A stretch of 64,000 bases of DNA. It comes from Plasmodium brasilianum. Taxonomy: Eukaryota; Apicomplexa; Aconoidasida; Haemosporida; Plasmodiidae. Under the pieces are notes generated by a model. That model ran no database searches. It had not been told where the DNA came from and saw only the letters and a program-made list of their open reading frames with translations. Made by a program: the position numbers and the translations under genes. Of the stretch, positions 11,066 through 22,218 are shown piece by piece (position 1 is the first letter of the stretch; each line of letters opens with the position of its first letter). Where the stretch lies: positions 913,501-977,500 of the forward strand of contig NC_090123.1 of assembly GCF_023973825.1 (NCBI RefSeq), read 5' to 3'.

Positions 11066-14000
11066 TTATTCATGAAAAACAGCATTTTTAATATTTTTCA
11101 AGTTCAAGGCACACATCAGGTACCTTTCAAATCCTAAAGCTAATCCTGCGTGGGGATTAGAGGCATACTGAAAGGAGTTGAGGTATTTATACAAACTTGA
11201 GTGTTTATTTATTAAATTTTTAAAATGATTTAAATAATTGAAAACAGTAAAGTTGCTCTTGTTTAAGTAGGAAGACAAATCCATTCTTATTTTATTCCCA
11301 CTTAACACTTTAAAAAGCAAAAGTGGTAGGTTATTAATACGTTGTGACCCAGATACAATTTCTATGCCTTTGTATATAAAATCAAAACTGTTTGTAAATC
11401 GAAGATCGTACATGTTACTTGATGTATAATATGGTCTTATATATATAGGGTATTGATCTATTACAAATATATCTGTACCGAAATTATACTTGACAAATAA
11501 ATATAAATCATTTAATTCTTCATTTGTAAAATCGTTGTAAAAGACGTATTTCTCTTTTAGGTTTTTATTTCTTAACGTTTCTGTTACTTGGATTTTTTTT
11601 TTTTTTTTATTACAACTGCTATTATTACTATTGCTATTATTACTATTGCTATTATTACTATTGTTAATATTACTACTGCTATTATTACTACTGCTATTAT
11701 TACTACTGCTATTATTACTGCTATATTCAAGAGTGTTACTCAACAAGTCTATAAAGGAGTACTCACACACAACCGCTTCTGATTCCTCTTCCTTTTTTCC
11801 TGTCTCGCTCACAAAATCACTGGCACTATTGCATTTGATAGTACGGTTACTTCCACAAGTCGTGGTACTTCTTTCCCTTTCGGAAAAACCTTGCTCGTAC
11901 ATGTTATTAAAAAATAGCAACACATTTCTGTACAACTCGTCCTTATTTAATCTATTCAAAAAGGTGTACACATGGGAACTGCACCCCGCTCCATTACTGC
12001 TCGCATTAACAACGTGCTCACTCTTGTCATTTATTACATTGTACCGCTTAACAATTTTGTTATAATAGTAAACATTGTGTATTTTATATTTCTCACAAGC
12101 ATCAAATGTAATCTTCCCTTTTAACTCGTTTTTTTCCTCTTCATTCAGAACTCGTACATACCTTTCCAACATAGTGTTATATACATAGTTTGAAGATTTG
12201 TCTTTATCATTTTGAATGTTCCTGTAATATTTTGTTAGTATATCATGGGCCTCACAAAAAGATAAAACGACAGGGTTTGGTGCAAATATACTTTTTTCAA
12301 AATGGGAAAATTTTTGTTTGTTATTATTTGCTGAATTAATTAAGTGCAGCTCCTCAAGAAACGACTCATTTATATATTTATTTAATCGCATTAGTATGTT
12401 GTACATATAAATTATGAGTTCATAATAATTATCATAGATCACTTGCTCTAAATCTAAAGAAGTATATTCATTTAAATGCCTAGAGCTATGAAATTTTTCA
12501 TTTCTATAACAGTAATTCATCTCAAATATTTTCTCGAAATCTGCATTTATTATCATTTCTTTGTAAAACTGTGGACTTTGCGCTAGAAGTAAATTTTCTC
12601 CATCTATTTTGTAACACTTACATCCATGTTCCGTGCCGTTTAACTCCACGTTACTTGATTGTTCTGTGGAGCTTAGCTGGACATCCTCTGCATCATCTTG
12701 CCTATGCGGCATATGCGTACCTTTTTCCTCCTCCTCTTCTTCTTCCTCCTCTTCCTCCTCTATGTGCTTCCCCACTTCTTTACCACTCCTGAAGGGCTCA
12801 TATGACAATATTTTGTTCTCATGATTCATTAAATCCTTTTCCATATGGTAAATTTTTTTTTTTTTTTTTTTTTTATTAATTTTTATAAACTTTGATGTGT
12901 GTACTTCCATATACCCGTCGTTGTGTAAGAACTCCCTTGCCTTCTGAGAGAGTCTACTTTTGATGTTAAAAATCATGTGAAGAATAATATTTCTATAGTT
13001 TAAAACGAAATTTTGGAGTCTTAGTATGTTTTCATTCGTGTTTACTTTGCTACCGTCATAATTATTTATGGTTGAATGCGCTAGATTTACCTCCGTCATA
13101 TCGGCAGCAGTGTAGCCACTACTATCATTACTGCTATTATCATTGCTGTTATCATTGCTGTTATCATTGCTCTTATTATTGCTATTATCATTGCTGTTAT
13201 CATTGCTATTATCATTGCTGTTATCATTTCCATTATTACCTCTGTTACTGCAATTATTATTACTATTCCCTTTCGCACTGTTAACATTTAAAAAAGGATT
13301 TCCCTCCTTCTCTAGCTCATCCTTTTTCCTTTCTATCTGCGATACCCCGCTTCTTCCCCCTAGCGTGTTACTGTAATATGTATTTATGTTCCCTTCTAAT
13401 CCGCTAACATTGCTCACTGCTGTGCTTTCTTCCTTTGTATCTTCACTTGCTATAACCATTTCATCATTTGCTACGTTATGATTGTACACTCCGTTTTGAT
13501 TAAATAGTGTGAAATCATTTATCATGACTGGAATGTCGAAAAAGGATTCTGATAAACAAAAAATAGTATCAATAACAATTTCTACACATTTTTGATTATA
13601 AAAACTTTCTACATAAGGACCATTACATCTGTGTAAATCTCCATGTATCTTTACTTTCCCACGAACATCTATTACACTTTCTTTTTTTAAATTTTTAATA
13701 TATGTGTACATTTCTTCTCGTAGTTCAGTTCCATTTCCTCTTCTTTTTTCATATACACAAGTAATATAAAACCCACCGTCTAATCTTACGTACAAGAAAA
13801 TGCGCTTAGACTGTTTAACTTTTCTTTCTACTCTTCCTCTAACTTCGATGTAGTTATCGCTGCACACTGTTTCCACGTTTTTGTTACTATTGACGGCTGA
13901 CCTACCCTCACCTGGGATGTTACTTTCATTATTGTTACTACCCTCAATGGAGTTACTGCCATTCGTGTTCATCCTCTTGAAGCTATCTTTATTATCTTCA

Positions 14001-14692
14001 ATAAATTTCATGATACATTCGTACGAGTAGTAGTTTCTGCTACAGCTTGTTCCATAGAAAAATGAAAGATCACCATGCTCCACTAGGTCAATAAGATACC
14101 TACTGCTGTGGTTGTACTTGTGGAGGTCGTTGCTACAGCTACTAGTACTGCTACTAGTACTGTTGCTAGTACTAATACTATTGTTACATCCTTCTTTTGG
14201 ATAATTTCTCACTTCCCTACTTTTCAATATAGTTCTTGTCTGCGGGGGGATGCTCTCATTCTTGCAAAACAGCGCAGTAGTGATACGTCCCGCTAGCTTC
14301 CCACTATTCCCTCCTTCCTTAGTAATGTTATATGAAATTTCATTTTTTATTTTTCTGATTATTTTTCCTCTTACTTTACCACTTATTTTGTTTGCACCCT
14401 TTTTGGTTAAGCAAACGCATGAAGCAGATGAAGACACATCGCGAATAAAATACTTTAATTTATTTTTCGATTTTTTAATTTCCTTTTTTGATAAATAGTT
14501 AATATTTTTTCTCCTATTGGTCTGAATTTTACCTAACTTGTTAATAATATTATTTTCGAGTGACAATAATTTTTCCTTACTGGAATTTATTTTAAAATAT
14601 GCTAATATGTTAATAATATAACAAAATGAAAATTTTTTTAAGTTTATTGTTGCTAAGTACCATGTAAGCAACAAACTTTTCAATAATCTCAT
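11066..14692 (-). CDS. Aspartate--tRNA ligase, class IIb, with long low-complexity insertions
   Basis: A single-exon protein of 1208 residues. It should charge tRNA-Asp with aspartate using ATP. An OB-fold anticodon-binding domain begins near residue 275 (YIEVRGRVERKVKQSKRIF). The class II catalytic core follows: motif 1 around residue 565 (KAREFLHNDGYMEVHTSKF), LLAQSPQFYKEMIINADFEK, motif 2 near 735 (YRNEKFHSSRHLNEYTSLDL) and motif 3 near 1185 (GLALGFERYLMCALNL). The QSPQ and SLDLE features point to AspRS rather than AsnRS, and to the archaeal/eukaryotic rather than bacterial type. The roughly 270-residue N-terminal extension starts hydrophobic (MRLLKSLLLTWYLATINLKK) and may be an organelle leader. 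Insertions of NDNS repeats, poly-Glu and NNSSS roughly double the usual length. A second AspRS elsewhere in the genome would be expected for the cytosol. Confidence 0.88.
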   Translation of the reverse strand: MRLLKSLLLTWYLATINLKKFSFCYIINILAYFKINSSKEKLLSLENNIINKLGKIQTNRRKNINYLSKKEIKKSKNKLKYFIRDVSSSASCVCLTKKGANKISGKVRGKIIRKIKNEISYNITKEGGNSGKLAGRITTALFCKNESIPPQTRTILKSREVRNYPKEGCNNSISTSNSTSSSTSSCSNDLHKYNHSSRYLIDLVEHGDLSFFYGTSCSRNYYSYECIMKFIEDNKDSFKRMNTNGSNSIEGSNNNESNIPGEGRSAVNSNKNVETVCSDNYIEVRGRVERKVKQSKRIFLYVRLDGGFYITCVYEKRRGNGTELREEMYTYIKNLKKESVIDVRGKVKIHGDLHRCNGPYVESFYNQKCVEIVIDTIFCLSESFFDIPVMINDFTLFNQNGVYNHNVANDEMVIASEDTKEESTAVSNVSGLEGNINTYYSNTLGGRSGVSQIERKKDELEKEGNPFLNVNSAKGNSNNNCSNRGNNGNDNSNDNSNDNSNDNSNNKSNDNSNDNSNDNSSNDSSGYTAADMTEVNLAHSTINNYDGSKVNTNENILRLQNFVLNYRNIILHMIFNIKSRLSQKAREFLHNDGYMEVHTSKFIKINKKKKKKKIYHMEKDLMNHENKILSYEPFRSGKEVGKHIEEEEEEEEEEEEKGTHMPHRQDDAEDVQLSSTEQSSNVELNGTEHGCKCYKIDGENLLLAQSPQFYKEMIINADFEKIFEMNYCYRNEKFHSSRHLNEYTSLDLEQVIYDNYYELIIYMYNILMRLNKYINESFLEELHLINSANNNKQKFSHFEKSIFAPNPVVLSFCEAHDILTKYYRNIQNDKDKSSNYVYNTMLERYVRVLNEEEKNELKGKITFDACEKYKIHNVYYYNKIVKRYNVINDKSEHVVNASSNGAGCSSHVYTFLNRLNKDELYRNVLLFFNNMYEQGFSERERSTTTCGSNRTIKCNSASDFVSETGKKEEESEAVVCEYSFIDLLSNTLEYSSNNSSSNNSSSNNSSSNINNSNNSNSNNSNSNNSSCNKKKKKIQVTETLRNKNLKEKYVFYNDFTNEELNDLYLFVKYNFGTDIFVIDQYPIYIRPYYTSSNMYDLRFTNSFDFIYKGIEIVSGSQRINNLPLLLFKVLSGNKIRMDLSSYLNKSNFTVFNYLNHFKNLINKHSSLYKYLNSFQYASNPHAGLALGFERYLMCALNLKNIKNAVFHE

Positions 14693-14994
14693 TTTGCTTT
14701 TTTTCTCCTAAAGTTTTGCTGCAAATGTTACCAGGGAAACAAAGGGATACAAAAAAAAAAAAATAATAAAATAATAAAAAAATAGTCAAATTGAAAGAAA
14801 AAGCGAAAAAATGCAGCTCTTCCTTCACTTCTTACGTTTGCCCATTTTCTTTTCTTCCCGTGTGTAACGCATCAGTAACATCGGCGCAAAAATTTGCAAA
14901 GGCAGCCTTAGTTGAGGCACAATATTGTTTACACGCTACGGAAACGGGCAATATATAGTTGTTTATATATATGTATGAGCATATATGTATGAGC

Positions 14995-15215
14995 ATATAT
15001 GTACGAACATGAATGTAGGATTATGAATGTAGGATTATGAATGTAGGATTAGGAATGTAGGATTAGGAATGTAGGATTATGAATGTACAAACATGAATGT
15101 ACAAACATGAATGTACGAACATGAATGTACGAACATGAATGTACGAACATGAATGTACGATTATGAATGTACGAACATGAATGTACGAACATGAATGTAC
15201 GATTATGAATGTATG
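14995..15215. repeat. 14-bp minisatellite upstream of AspRS
   Basis: Tandem units of 14 bases, consensus GAATGTACGAACAT, with sub-variants GAATGTAGGATTAT and GAATGTACAAACAT grouped in blocks. About fifteen copies are visible. It lies roughly 300-500 bases upstream of the AspRS start codon. Confidence 0.9.
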
Positions 15216-15705
15216 AGCATATATACGCACGAATATATTTGTATACCCATATATATACGTATGCAAGTAATGTAGAGCGTACCCTAAGTACGCCCCATAT
15301 AGGATTGAGCGAAACGTTGAGGGGTATATATATACAAGAATATATACGTATATTCATTCGTCCCAGTAAACATACTGCTCAACCGACTATGTAAAAATGA
15401 ATGCACAAAATTTATAATTCTCATCTTTCAGGTTATGTGGTAAACATATGAACATACCAACAAATATGTATACTATTCTAAGTACATGTACACGTATTTA
15501 GAAGAGTATACATCATATATCATATAAGATGTATACTCTTCTTTTCTTTTCTTTTTATTACATTTCATACTTTTTAAATAATGCTTATATTTTATAAAAA
15601 AGTGTTACACCTATTATATTGGGACGAATTGGTGAGGGTACAGTGGAACGTGGATATTACAGTAGTAATGTAAAAAAAAAAAATAAATAAATATAAATAA
15701 AAAGA

Positions 15706-15762
<57 letters not shown>

Positions 15763-16259
15763 AAATACAAATACAAAAAATAGAACAAAATAAATCAAAG
15801 TAAAACAGAACAAACAAAGTAAACAAAATGAACGGTATAATATAAAATTAAAAAAGTTCGACATATAAGTGATGGGAAAAAAAAAGCAAAGTGCGCAAAT
15901 ATTCTGATAAGCATCGACTATACCATACCTGAAAGAACATATATATACATATGCACACAGTTTTAATAAGATTGCGTGTAAGTAATTCGCAAACTCTAAT
16001 GAATTGAATATACATTCAAATATGTTGGCGAACAAAACATTGGGGGGGGGGCCTTTAAAAAAAAAAAAAAAAAAAAAAAAGGGAGCTGGAATGTGACAAA
16101 ACAAAATAGAATAAAAAAAAGAGAGAAAGAGAGAAAGAGAAAAAGAGAGAAAGAGAAAAAGAGAAAAAGAGAGAAAGAGAAAAAGAGAAAAAGCGATAAA
16201 GAAGAATGAAATAAACAAGACCAAGTATAAGCGGTATTATAAAATAAAATGGATCTATA

Positions 16260-16415
16260 ATGCCAACGTTGCTAAGTGCATGGGGTAGGGATGTCCATGT
16301 GTTTGGTACTTATGCCATTTTTAAAGGAAACAAATTTACCAAAACACTTATCTTAAGTTTTGACAGGGAATTGGAGGTCCCCTTGTACATAGATATATAT
16401 ATAATGTGCATGTAA
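16260..16415 (+). CDS. Candidate short ORF, 51 residues
   Basis: An ATG-to-stop frame reading MPTLLSAWGRDVHVFGTYAI then FKGNKFTKTLILSFDRELEV. The codon pattern is unusually purine-first and the composition is not repeat-derived, unlike most short frames in the gaps here. There is no recognised domain. It might be an independent small gene, one exon of a spliced transcript, or chance; the minus strand is also partly open. It sits 130 bases from the 3' end of the Nudix-like gene on the opposite strand. Confidence 0.25.
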   Translation: MPTLLSAWGRDVHVFGTYAIFKGNKFTKTLILSFDRELEVPLYIDIYIMCM

Positions 16416-16545
16416 TTATAATGGGCATGTACTTAGAATGTACATATATATAATATGTTCATTCACGTATTAACATACACACACACACACAGAAATACAC
16501 GAAAAAGGCATTTTCTTCCTTCCTCCCCCTCCATAAACTCCCTCT

Positions 16546-19218
16546 TCACTTGGGAACACTGGCAAGTAAATTTAAAAAAAGGAAACACCAAAAATTATGA
16601 GAATTAATTAAACATCTACAAAACTTGCGCAGAGGCACATTTAAATTTGTCAATGAGTCTTCCACATTTTGTTCATTTAACTGTGTGTTAAATGGAGAGA
16701 ATAATAGTACTAAAAATTGTTTATATTCTTTTTTTTTAATTAATTTTCCTAACTTCTTATGAACACTATTGTATACATTATTAATTTTTGATATCAAATC
16801 ATGTGGTAGTTTTAACTCATAGTCGTCCTCTGCGGAAGGTATATACTTATTCCACTTGCCGTTACCATAGGGGCTACCACTGTTATGATGCCTACCATTG
16901 TTCCTGTTACTATAACCGCCATTGTTCCTGTTATTATAACCGCCATTGTTCCTGTTATTATAACTGCCATTGTTATTATGGCAGCTGTCAGTATACCCCT
17001 GATTATCAAATTCATTGCAATAATTACTCTCAAAATCAGCAGAAGTAGAAGTGGCTACTACACCAGAAGAGTCATTGTTACTTACAATGTTGTTGTACAA
17101 GGTCCACAGAGCATACGCTATTTGCGTATACTGCTCCTCCTTGAGTAGTAGCAACAGGAAGATAGATAAATCCACCCATGATATATCATTCATATATCCT
17201 GTGTCTAAAATCGCCTTTTCATTTTCTACATCCTGTACATAAAAGGTAGCATCCTTGTTCTCGTCGCATTCTGATTTATTAAATTTAATACTATTCGTAT
17301 GAGCCCCTACCTGAACGTTCATTAAATTCTGATAAAGGTCAGGATCAATTTTGTGCTCGAAATCCTGCTCGTCAAAAACGTAGGGTTCATACTCTGTCTT
17401 GCTGTCCTGTCGAACTTTAATCAAATCATTGAGATTTTCTCTTAAAATAATATTATAAAAATCTGTGTAATATTCCCAAAAAAAATTATTTAAGTGATGT
17501 AATATATTTGTACAATTATATTGAATTACATTAAAAAAGAATAAACTATATTTTCCTCTTCTAAAGTATAGTTTAAAATTGTGTGTATTGTCATCTTTTA
17601 TTTTATTATACATGCTGACTTGTTCATGTATTTTTTCTAACTGTTCATTATTTTCTAATTTGTAAGATGGTGGATATGAACATTTATAAATCTTATTATG
17701 ACAATTCATTACATTTAAGCATATTTCTTTAAAAAATAACATGAAGTTGTTTATGTGTAATTTTAAAATTTGCTCTTTTTCCGAACTGTTCAAAGTTGTT
17801 ATATCTTTTAAAAAATGTTTTTTCAAATAGAGTCCGTACGAGTCGCACGCTTTGTTCGCCCTGCGAACATCACCGCGGTCATCACTACGTTCATTATTGC
17901 TGCTTTTGTTACTTCTCTGTCTATTGCCTTTGCTATTGCTTTTTCTACTATCTTTACCACTGTTGTCGCTTCTATTGTTGCTATCACTGCGCAAGAACAC
18001 GTCCTCCCCCCCAGTCCTTTCAATGTTCTTCATTACGTAATGCAAGTAATTGAAGTAGGACAAAAACATGTTATATATGAAAAGATTTTCTTCACTGAAT
18101 TCTCTATATGCTGTTTCTAATGGACAGAACTCCAAATTATTTTTTTTTCCTCCTAATAGGTTCAATGTACCTTTATTCATTACCTTGTCATTTTGTATAA
18201 CATCTTGTTTATGTTTTTTTTGCAGAGGATCATATCCTAGCAATATTTTTACATTTACATTATTTGAGTTTGTTTTCCTATTCATATTATTATTCGAATT
18301 AACAATATTCGTTTTTATCACAAACATACCAGCAGCTTTGTAATAATTTTTCATTTCTTTCGATATATTACCACTAATACCTAAATTCTTATCAATCATT
18401 TTATTACCATACCCCTCCTCCTTCCAATGTTCTCTATACTTTTCACATCTATCGTCCGTTAAGCTACCTTCATCTATTTTGCTATCCGTCGTCATACTTA
18501 CTGTGAATCTCCTACTAGCGAATCTAGCCCTTCTGAAGGCTCCTCTATCGTTTCCTCTGATGATTCCTCTTATGCCTCTTCCAATGCCCCTTCTGAATGA
18601 GTTCTTTGAGTACATATCAACGTTTCCTACCCCCGACTGAACCTCCTTCTCGTTTCTCGTTGGTCCGTCACCTCCGGGACTATAAATATGATACACAGGT
18701 CCAACTGGACTAACGCAGTCAACGCGGTCAATTCCACCGTTCCTTCTAACCACTTTGTTGTGTGCAGAAAGAAACCCGTACCCAACCCGGCGCCTGCTTC
18801 CAGTGCTTCCAGTGCTTCTAATGCTTCCAGTGCTTCTAATGCTTCCAGTGCTTCTAATGCTTCCAGTGCTTCTAATGCTTCCAGTGCTTCTAATGCTTCT
18901 ATTACTACCACTACCAGAAGTAGTAGTAGCAGCAGTATTACTTACAACGCGCTTGTTAAATTTTTCAAAAAAAATTTTGTTAAAATGCTCGTTTTTGTTC
19001 TTAAGCTTTTTATTATTGATAAGGGAAAATACCGATCTCACACTCTTATAACTACCTTGACCACCCCTTCTTTTACTCGTATCCACTTTTTTTGTAGAAC
19101 TGAAAGTATAGATGGGTGTGATATTCCTTATATTCAGGTTATTCTTATACATGTACGTGTTATTAACGCAAAAAGAAGGGAGCTCCCCCTTGCACAAATT
19201 ACTGCTATTGTTATGCAT
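16546..19218 (-). CDS. Nudix-hydrolase-like protein, long Plasmodium-specific form
   Basis: A single-exon protein of about 890 residues. I start it at the ATG at 19218 because the upstream in-frame ATG at 19242 lies inside a TATA microsatellite. Around residues 350-375 it has GGKKNNLEFCPLETAYREFS followed by EENLF, which resembles a Nudix box (Gx5Ex7REUxEExGU) with one extra residue and no second Gly. Nudix enzymes cleave nucleoside diphosphates linked to another moiety, often capped RNA or NDP-sugars; the substrate here is unknown. The upstream strand VKILLGYDPLQ and GTLNLLGG fit a Nudix fold. The N-terminal third has GSIRST repeats and Arg/Gly-rich tracts; later parts carry Asn-rich repeats (NNRNNGGY). 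The C-terminus (residues about 820-890) is ordered and hydrophobic. The family call is moderate. Confidence 0.6.
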   Translation of the reverse strand: MHNNSSNLCKGELPSFCVNNTYMYKNNLNIRNITPIYTFSSTKKVDTSKRRGGQGSYKSVRSVFSLINNKKLKNKNEHFNKIFFEKFNKRVVSNTAATTTSGSGSNRSIRSTGSIRSTGSIRSTGSIRSTGSIRSTGSTGSRRRVGYGFLSAHNKVVRRNGGIDRVDCVSPVGPVYHIYSPGGDGPTRNEKEVQSGVGNVDMYSKNSFRRGIGRGIRGIIRGNDRGAFRRARFASRRFTVSMTTDSKIDEGSLTDDRCEKYREHWKEEGYGNKMIDKNLGISGNISKEMKNYYKAAGMFVIKTNIVNSNNNMNRKTNSNNVNVKILLGYDPLQKKHKQDVIQNDKVMNKGTLNLLGGKKNNLEFCPLETAYREFSEENLFIYNMFLSYFNYLHYVMKNIERTGGEDVFLRSDSNNRSDNSGKDSRKSNSKGNRQRSNKSSNNERSDDRGDVRRANKACDSYGLYLKKHFLKDITTLNSSEKEQILKLHINNFMLFFKEICLNVMNCHNKIYKCSYPPSYKLENNEQLEKIHEQVSMYNKIKDDNTHNFKLYFRRGKYSLFFFNVIQYNCTNILHHLNNFFWEYYTDFYNIILRENLNDLIKVRQDSKTEYEPYVFDEQDFEHKIDPDLYQNLMNVQVGAHTNSIKFNKSECDENKDATFYVQDVENEKAILDTGYMNDISWVDLSIFLLLLLKEEQYTQIAYALWTLYNNIVSNNDSSGVVATSTSADFESNYCNEFDNQGYTDSCHNNNGSYNNRNNGGYNNRNNGGYSNRNNGRHHNSGSPYGNGKWNKYIPSAEDDYELKLPHDLISKINNVYNSVHKKLGKLIKKKEYKQFLVLLFSPFNTQLNEQNVEDSLTNLNVPLRKFCRCLINSHNFWCFLFLNLLASVPK

Positions 19219-19269
19219 GTATATATATATGTATATGTACATCTATTTGTATGCCCTCACAAGTGTGTA

Positions 19270-19415
19270 TGTATGTATATATTTACGTATGTACATATTT
19301 ACGTATGTACATATTTACGTATGTACATATTTACGTATGTACATATTTACGTATGTACATATTTACGTATGTACATATTTACGTAAGTACATATTTACGT
19401 ATGTATACACTTACG
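19270..19415. repeat. 16-bp minisatellite at Nudix-like gene 5' side
   Basis: About nine copies of TACGTATGTACATATT lie 50-200 bases upstream of the Nudix-like start codon, probably in its 5' untranslated region or promoter. The unit contains the self-complementary core GTACATATTTACGTATGTAC, so it can form hairpins. Confidence 0.9.
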
Positions 19416-20012
19416 CATGTATATGATAACGTGAATGTCCTAATTCTTTTTATTTTTTCGTGTTCTTTCACATTATTTTTTTTTTACGTCTTAACATGTT
19501 TTTGCTTCTTTACACTTTTTTGCTTCTTTGCATTTATTTACTTCTTTATTTAAAAATTTTTTTTTTTTTTTTCAAATAAAATTTCCTTTTAGCATTTCTT
19601 TAAAAGAAATAAAAAAAAAAAAAAATAAAAATAAATAAATAAATAAATATTCGCCCTATGATTCCTTAGCACCATTATAGCAAAATGATACTGAACTGAT
19701 GTCTTTTTATGTGGTCCGCTGATACGTGTATTATACAAAGAAATGCACTTGCCACTTTGTCGTTATATTTGTGCATACATATGTACATGTGCAAACTTAA
19801 ATACATACATTTGTGCATACGTGCGACGAATGAAAAAGGTACCTTATGTACATTTTGCATTAGCCTAAAAGACGAGCAACTCATCTTAAAACTAATTTGG
19901 AATATACATGTAACTCTTCAGGAACTTAAGTTCTCACTACTTTCATTGCATTTTTCTTAAGCATAAGGAGCACAGACGTAAGTAGCAAAATACGTTTATT
20001 TCATGCACGTAC

Positions 20013-20059
<47 letters not shown>

Positions 20060-20249
20060 TAGTACATTTACGCAAATATAAATGAATTTATATATATGTA
20101 TATACAAATGTAGCATAAGTATATATATTATCCTCTACAAGCATTTAAAAGGAGTATTCAAAAAAATATAAATACTTAAAAAAAAATAAATAAATAAATC
20201 GAACATATTAACATAATAAACAAATTGAACATATTAAGCATACTAAGCT

Positions 20250-20561
20250 ATTAACATATTAACATATTAAACATATTAACATATTAAACATATTAACATA
20301 TTAAACATATTAACATATTAAACATATTAACATATTAAACATATTAACATATTAAACATATTAACATATTAAACATATTAACATATTAAACATATTAACG
20401 TATTAAACATATTAACATATTAAACATATTAACATATTAAACATATTAACATGTTAAACATATTAACATATTAAACATACTAACGTATTAAACATATTAA
20501 CATATTAAACATATTAACATATTAAACATATTAACATGTTAAACATATTAACATATTAAAC
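20250..20561. repeat. 17-bp minisatellite (AT-only with rare C/G)
   Basis: About eighteen tandem copies of CATATTAACATATTAAA. A few copies carry CATGTT or CGTATT. No frame through it is protein-like. Confidence 0.92.
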
Positions 20562-20850
20562 AAAATAAAATAAAATGAATATTTGTATTACTCAAATACT
20601 TGCCTGTGCATGTACATGTACTTTTGCAATTAAAAATTGTGAGAGAAATTCCCAGCAAACTTGAGGTTTGAAAAAAAATAAAAATAAAATAAAGTCAAAA
20701 AGAGTTAGGAACTTTAATGAGGGTATATTATTATTATATATATATATATATCCTCATGTTGCATTCCTTTTTGCTTTGTTTTAACAAGAAAAAGAAGGAA
20801 ATATACGACTAAATGTTTTTTTTTTTTTTATTTATATTTTTCACCTTTTT

Positions 20851-20995
20851 TTCTATTTGTTTCCCATTTTTTTCTATTTGTTTCCCATTTTTTTCTATTT
20901 GTTTCCCATTTTTTTCTATTTGTTTCCCATTTTTTTCTATTTGTTTCCCATTTTTTTCTATTTGTTTCCCATTTTTTTCTATTTGTTTCCCCTTT
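20851..20995. repeat. 21-bp minisatellite
   Basis: Seven near-identical copies of TTTTTTTCTATTTGTTTCCCA. It generates an artefactual FSICFPF peptide string on the plus strand. Confidence 0.92.
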
Positions 20996-22218
20996 TTTAT
21001 TTTTATTTTTTTTTTCTGTCGTACTAATCCGAAACGATGAAAAAAACGTGAGTAGGGACTTGTATCAATTCTTAAGTAGGTTTAAAAGATTTTGAAAAGG
21101 AGATGAGACAACATGAAAAATAATTTACTAAGTTCATAGGGACTTCATTCCTTTTCTTTGAATATATTTGTATATGAATCAGTCCTCACATTCATAAAAA
21201 AAAAAAAAATGAGAAAAATATGAGAAAAAAAATAAGAAAAAAAAGAATGTAATAGCAAAAGCAACAGCGGGAGCAACTATATTTGGCCAAATACGAAATG
21301 GCTTATTATACTTTTTTCGTCAACATAGTCTCATTATTTTTACGATAAACTGATACCTAAGGAACTTTTAATAAATATATGTAATATAATTTAATCCTTT
21401 ACAGCCCCCTATTCTACTATTAAGCACAAGCGTTTACAGTTAATCTTGAATTATTCTCGATTTGTAATTTTTTTTTTTTTTTTTAAATAGGGAAGCGCAT
21501 TTTCGTTCATGTTGTGCATAATATACATATACGTATATATATATATGTATATATATGCATGTACATATGTTCGTATAAATCCGAATGAGACTGTATTAGG
21601 ATCGTAAAAAACTCAGAGTACGTTTATGGTTTACATGGGCTGATTCAAGGGTATCGCATGCATATGCCTGTATTTCTCTGTATGTGCATATACGTACAGG
21701 TACATATATACATCCATACACATGTATCACAACAAAGACGTGAAAACTTCCGTACCAATAAAGAAGCAAAATGATGTTTATGCTACGGACAAATGAAAAT
21801 TGTTTTTCTCTCTGCATATATGGACCCCTGTTTATTCAGTAGTAATAGAGAAGAGCTCTGCTAAAGTGGAGATATTTTGCTTTCATTTTTTAAAAAATCT
21901 TTATACAATATAATGCAGTAAAATGCAGTATAATGCAGCATATCATAACGTAGCATAACGAGACGTACCATTACAATGCGTTAAAAGGAAATTTTCGACA
22001 GCCCGAATGTTCCATTGTAGCTAACAAAATGGGTGAACATGCATTTCCCGTAGCATGGGCTTCAACTGGTTTTTCTTATTTTATATATAAAGGCACACAC
22101 ATGAAGTATATATTATGTATACATATATATATATATATATATACATAGCTTACACCGGCATATCTAATCTCTAAGGTGGTGTTCCCATTTTTTAATTGCT
22201 CCTCTGTAGTTACGATGT

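Larger units (their letters stand above)
14693..16545. other. Gap between AspRS and Nudix-like gene
   Basis: Upstream region of the AspRS gene and downstream region of the Nudix-like gene, both on minus. A 14-bp minisatellite (GAATGTACGAACAT and variants with GGATTA or TACAAACAT) covers about 14995-15215. Poly-A tracts at 15710-15762 and 16056-16080 and a run of eight G at 16043 follow, then a purine-rich GAGAAA array to 16200. A short ORF at 16260-16415 is listed separately. Confidence 0.6.
19219..22218. other. Repeat-rich gap upstream of Nudix-like gene
   Basis: No firm gene. It contains three minisatellites listed separately, TA microsatellites near 20025-20055 and 22120-22145, and homopolymer tracts. 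One plus-strand frame from an ATG at 22029 (MGEHAFPVAWASTGFSYFIY) is codon-like for about 25 residues but soon runs into a TA repeat, so I do not call it. Confidence 0.5.

Noticed and set aside
15592..16224. Minus frame of 210 codons rich in Phe
   Set aside because: It is a poly-A tract and purine array read on the opposite strand.
20250..20561. Regularly spaced repeats as a possible CRISPR array
   Set aside because: Units are contiguous 17-bp copies without spacers, and the genome is eukaryotic.
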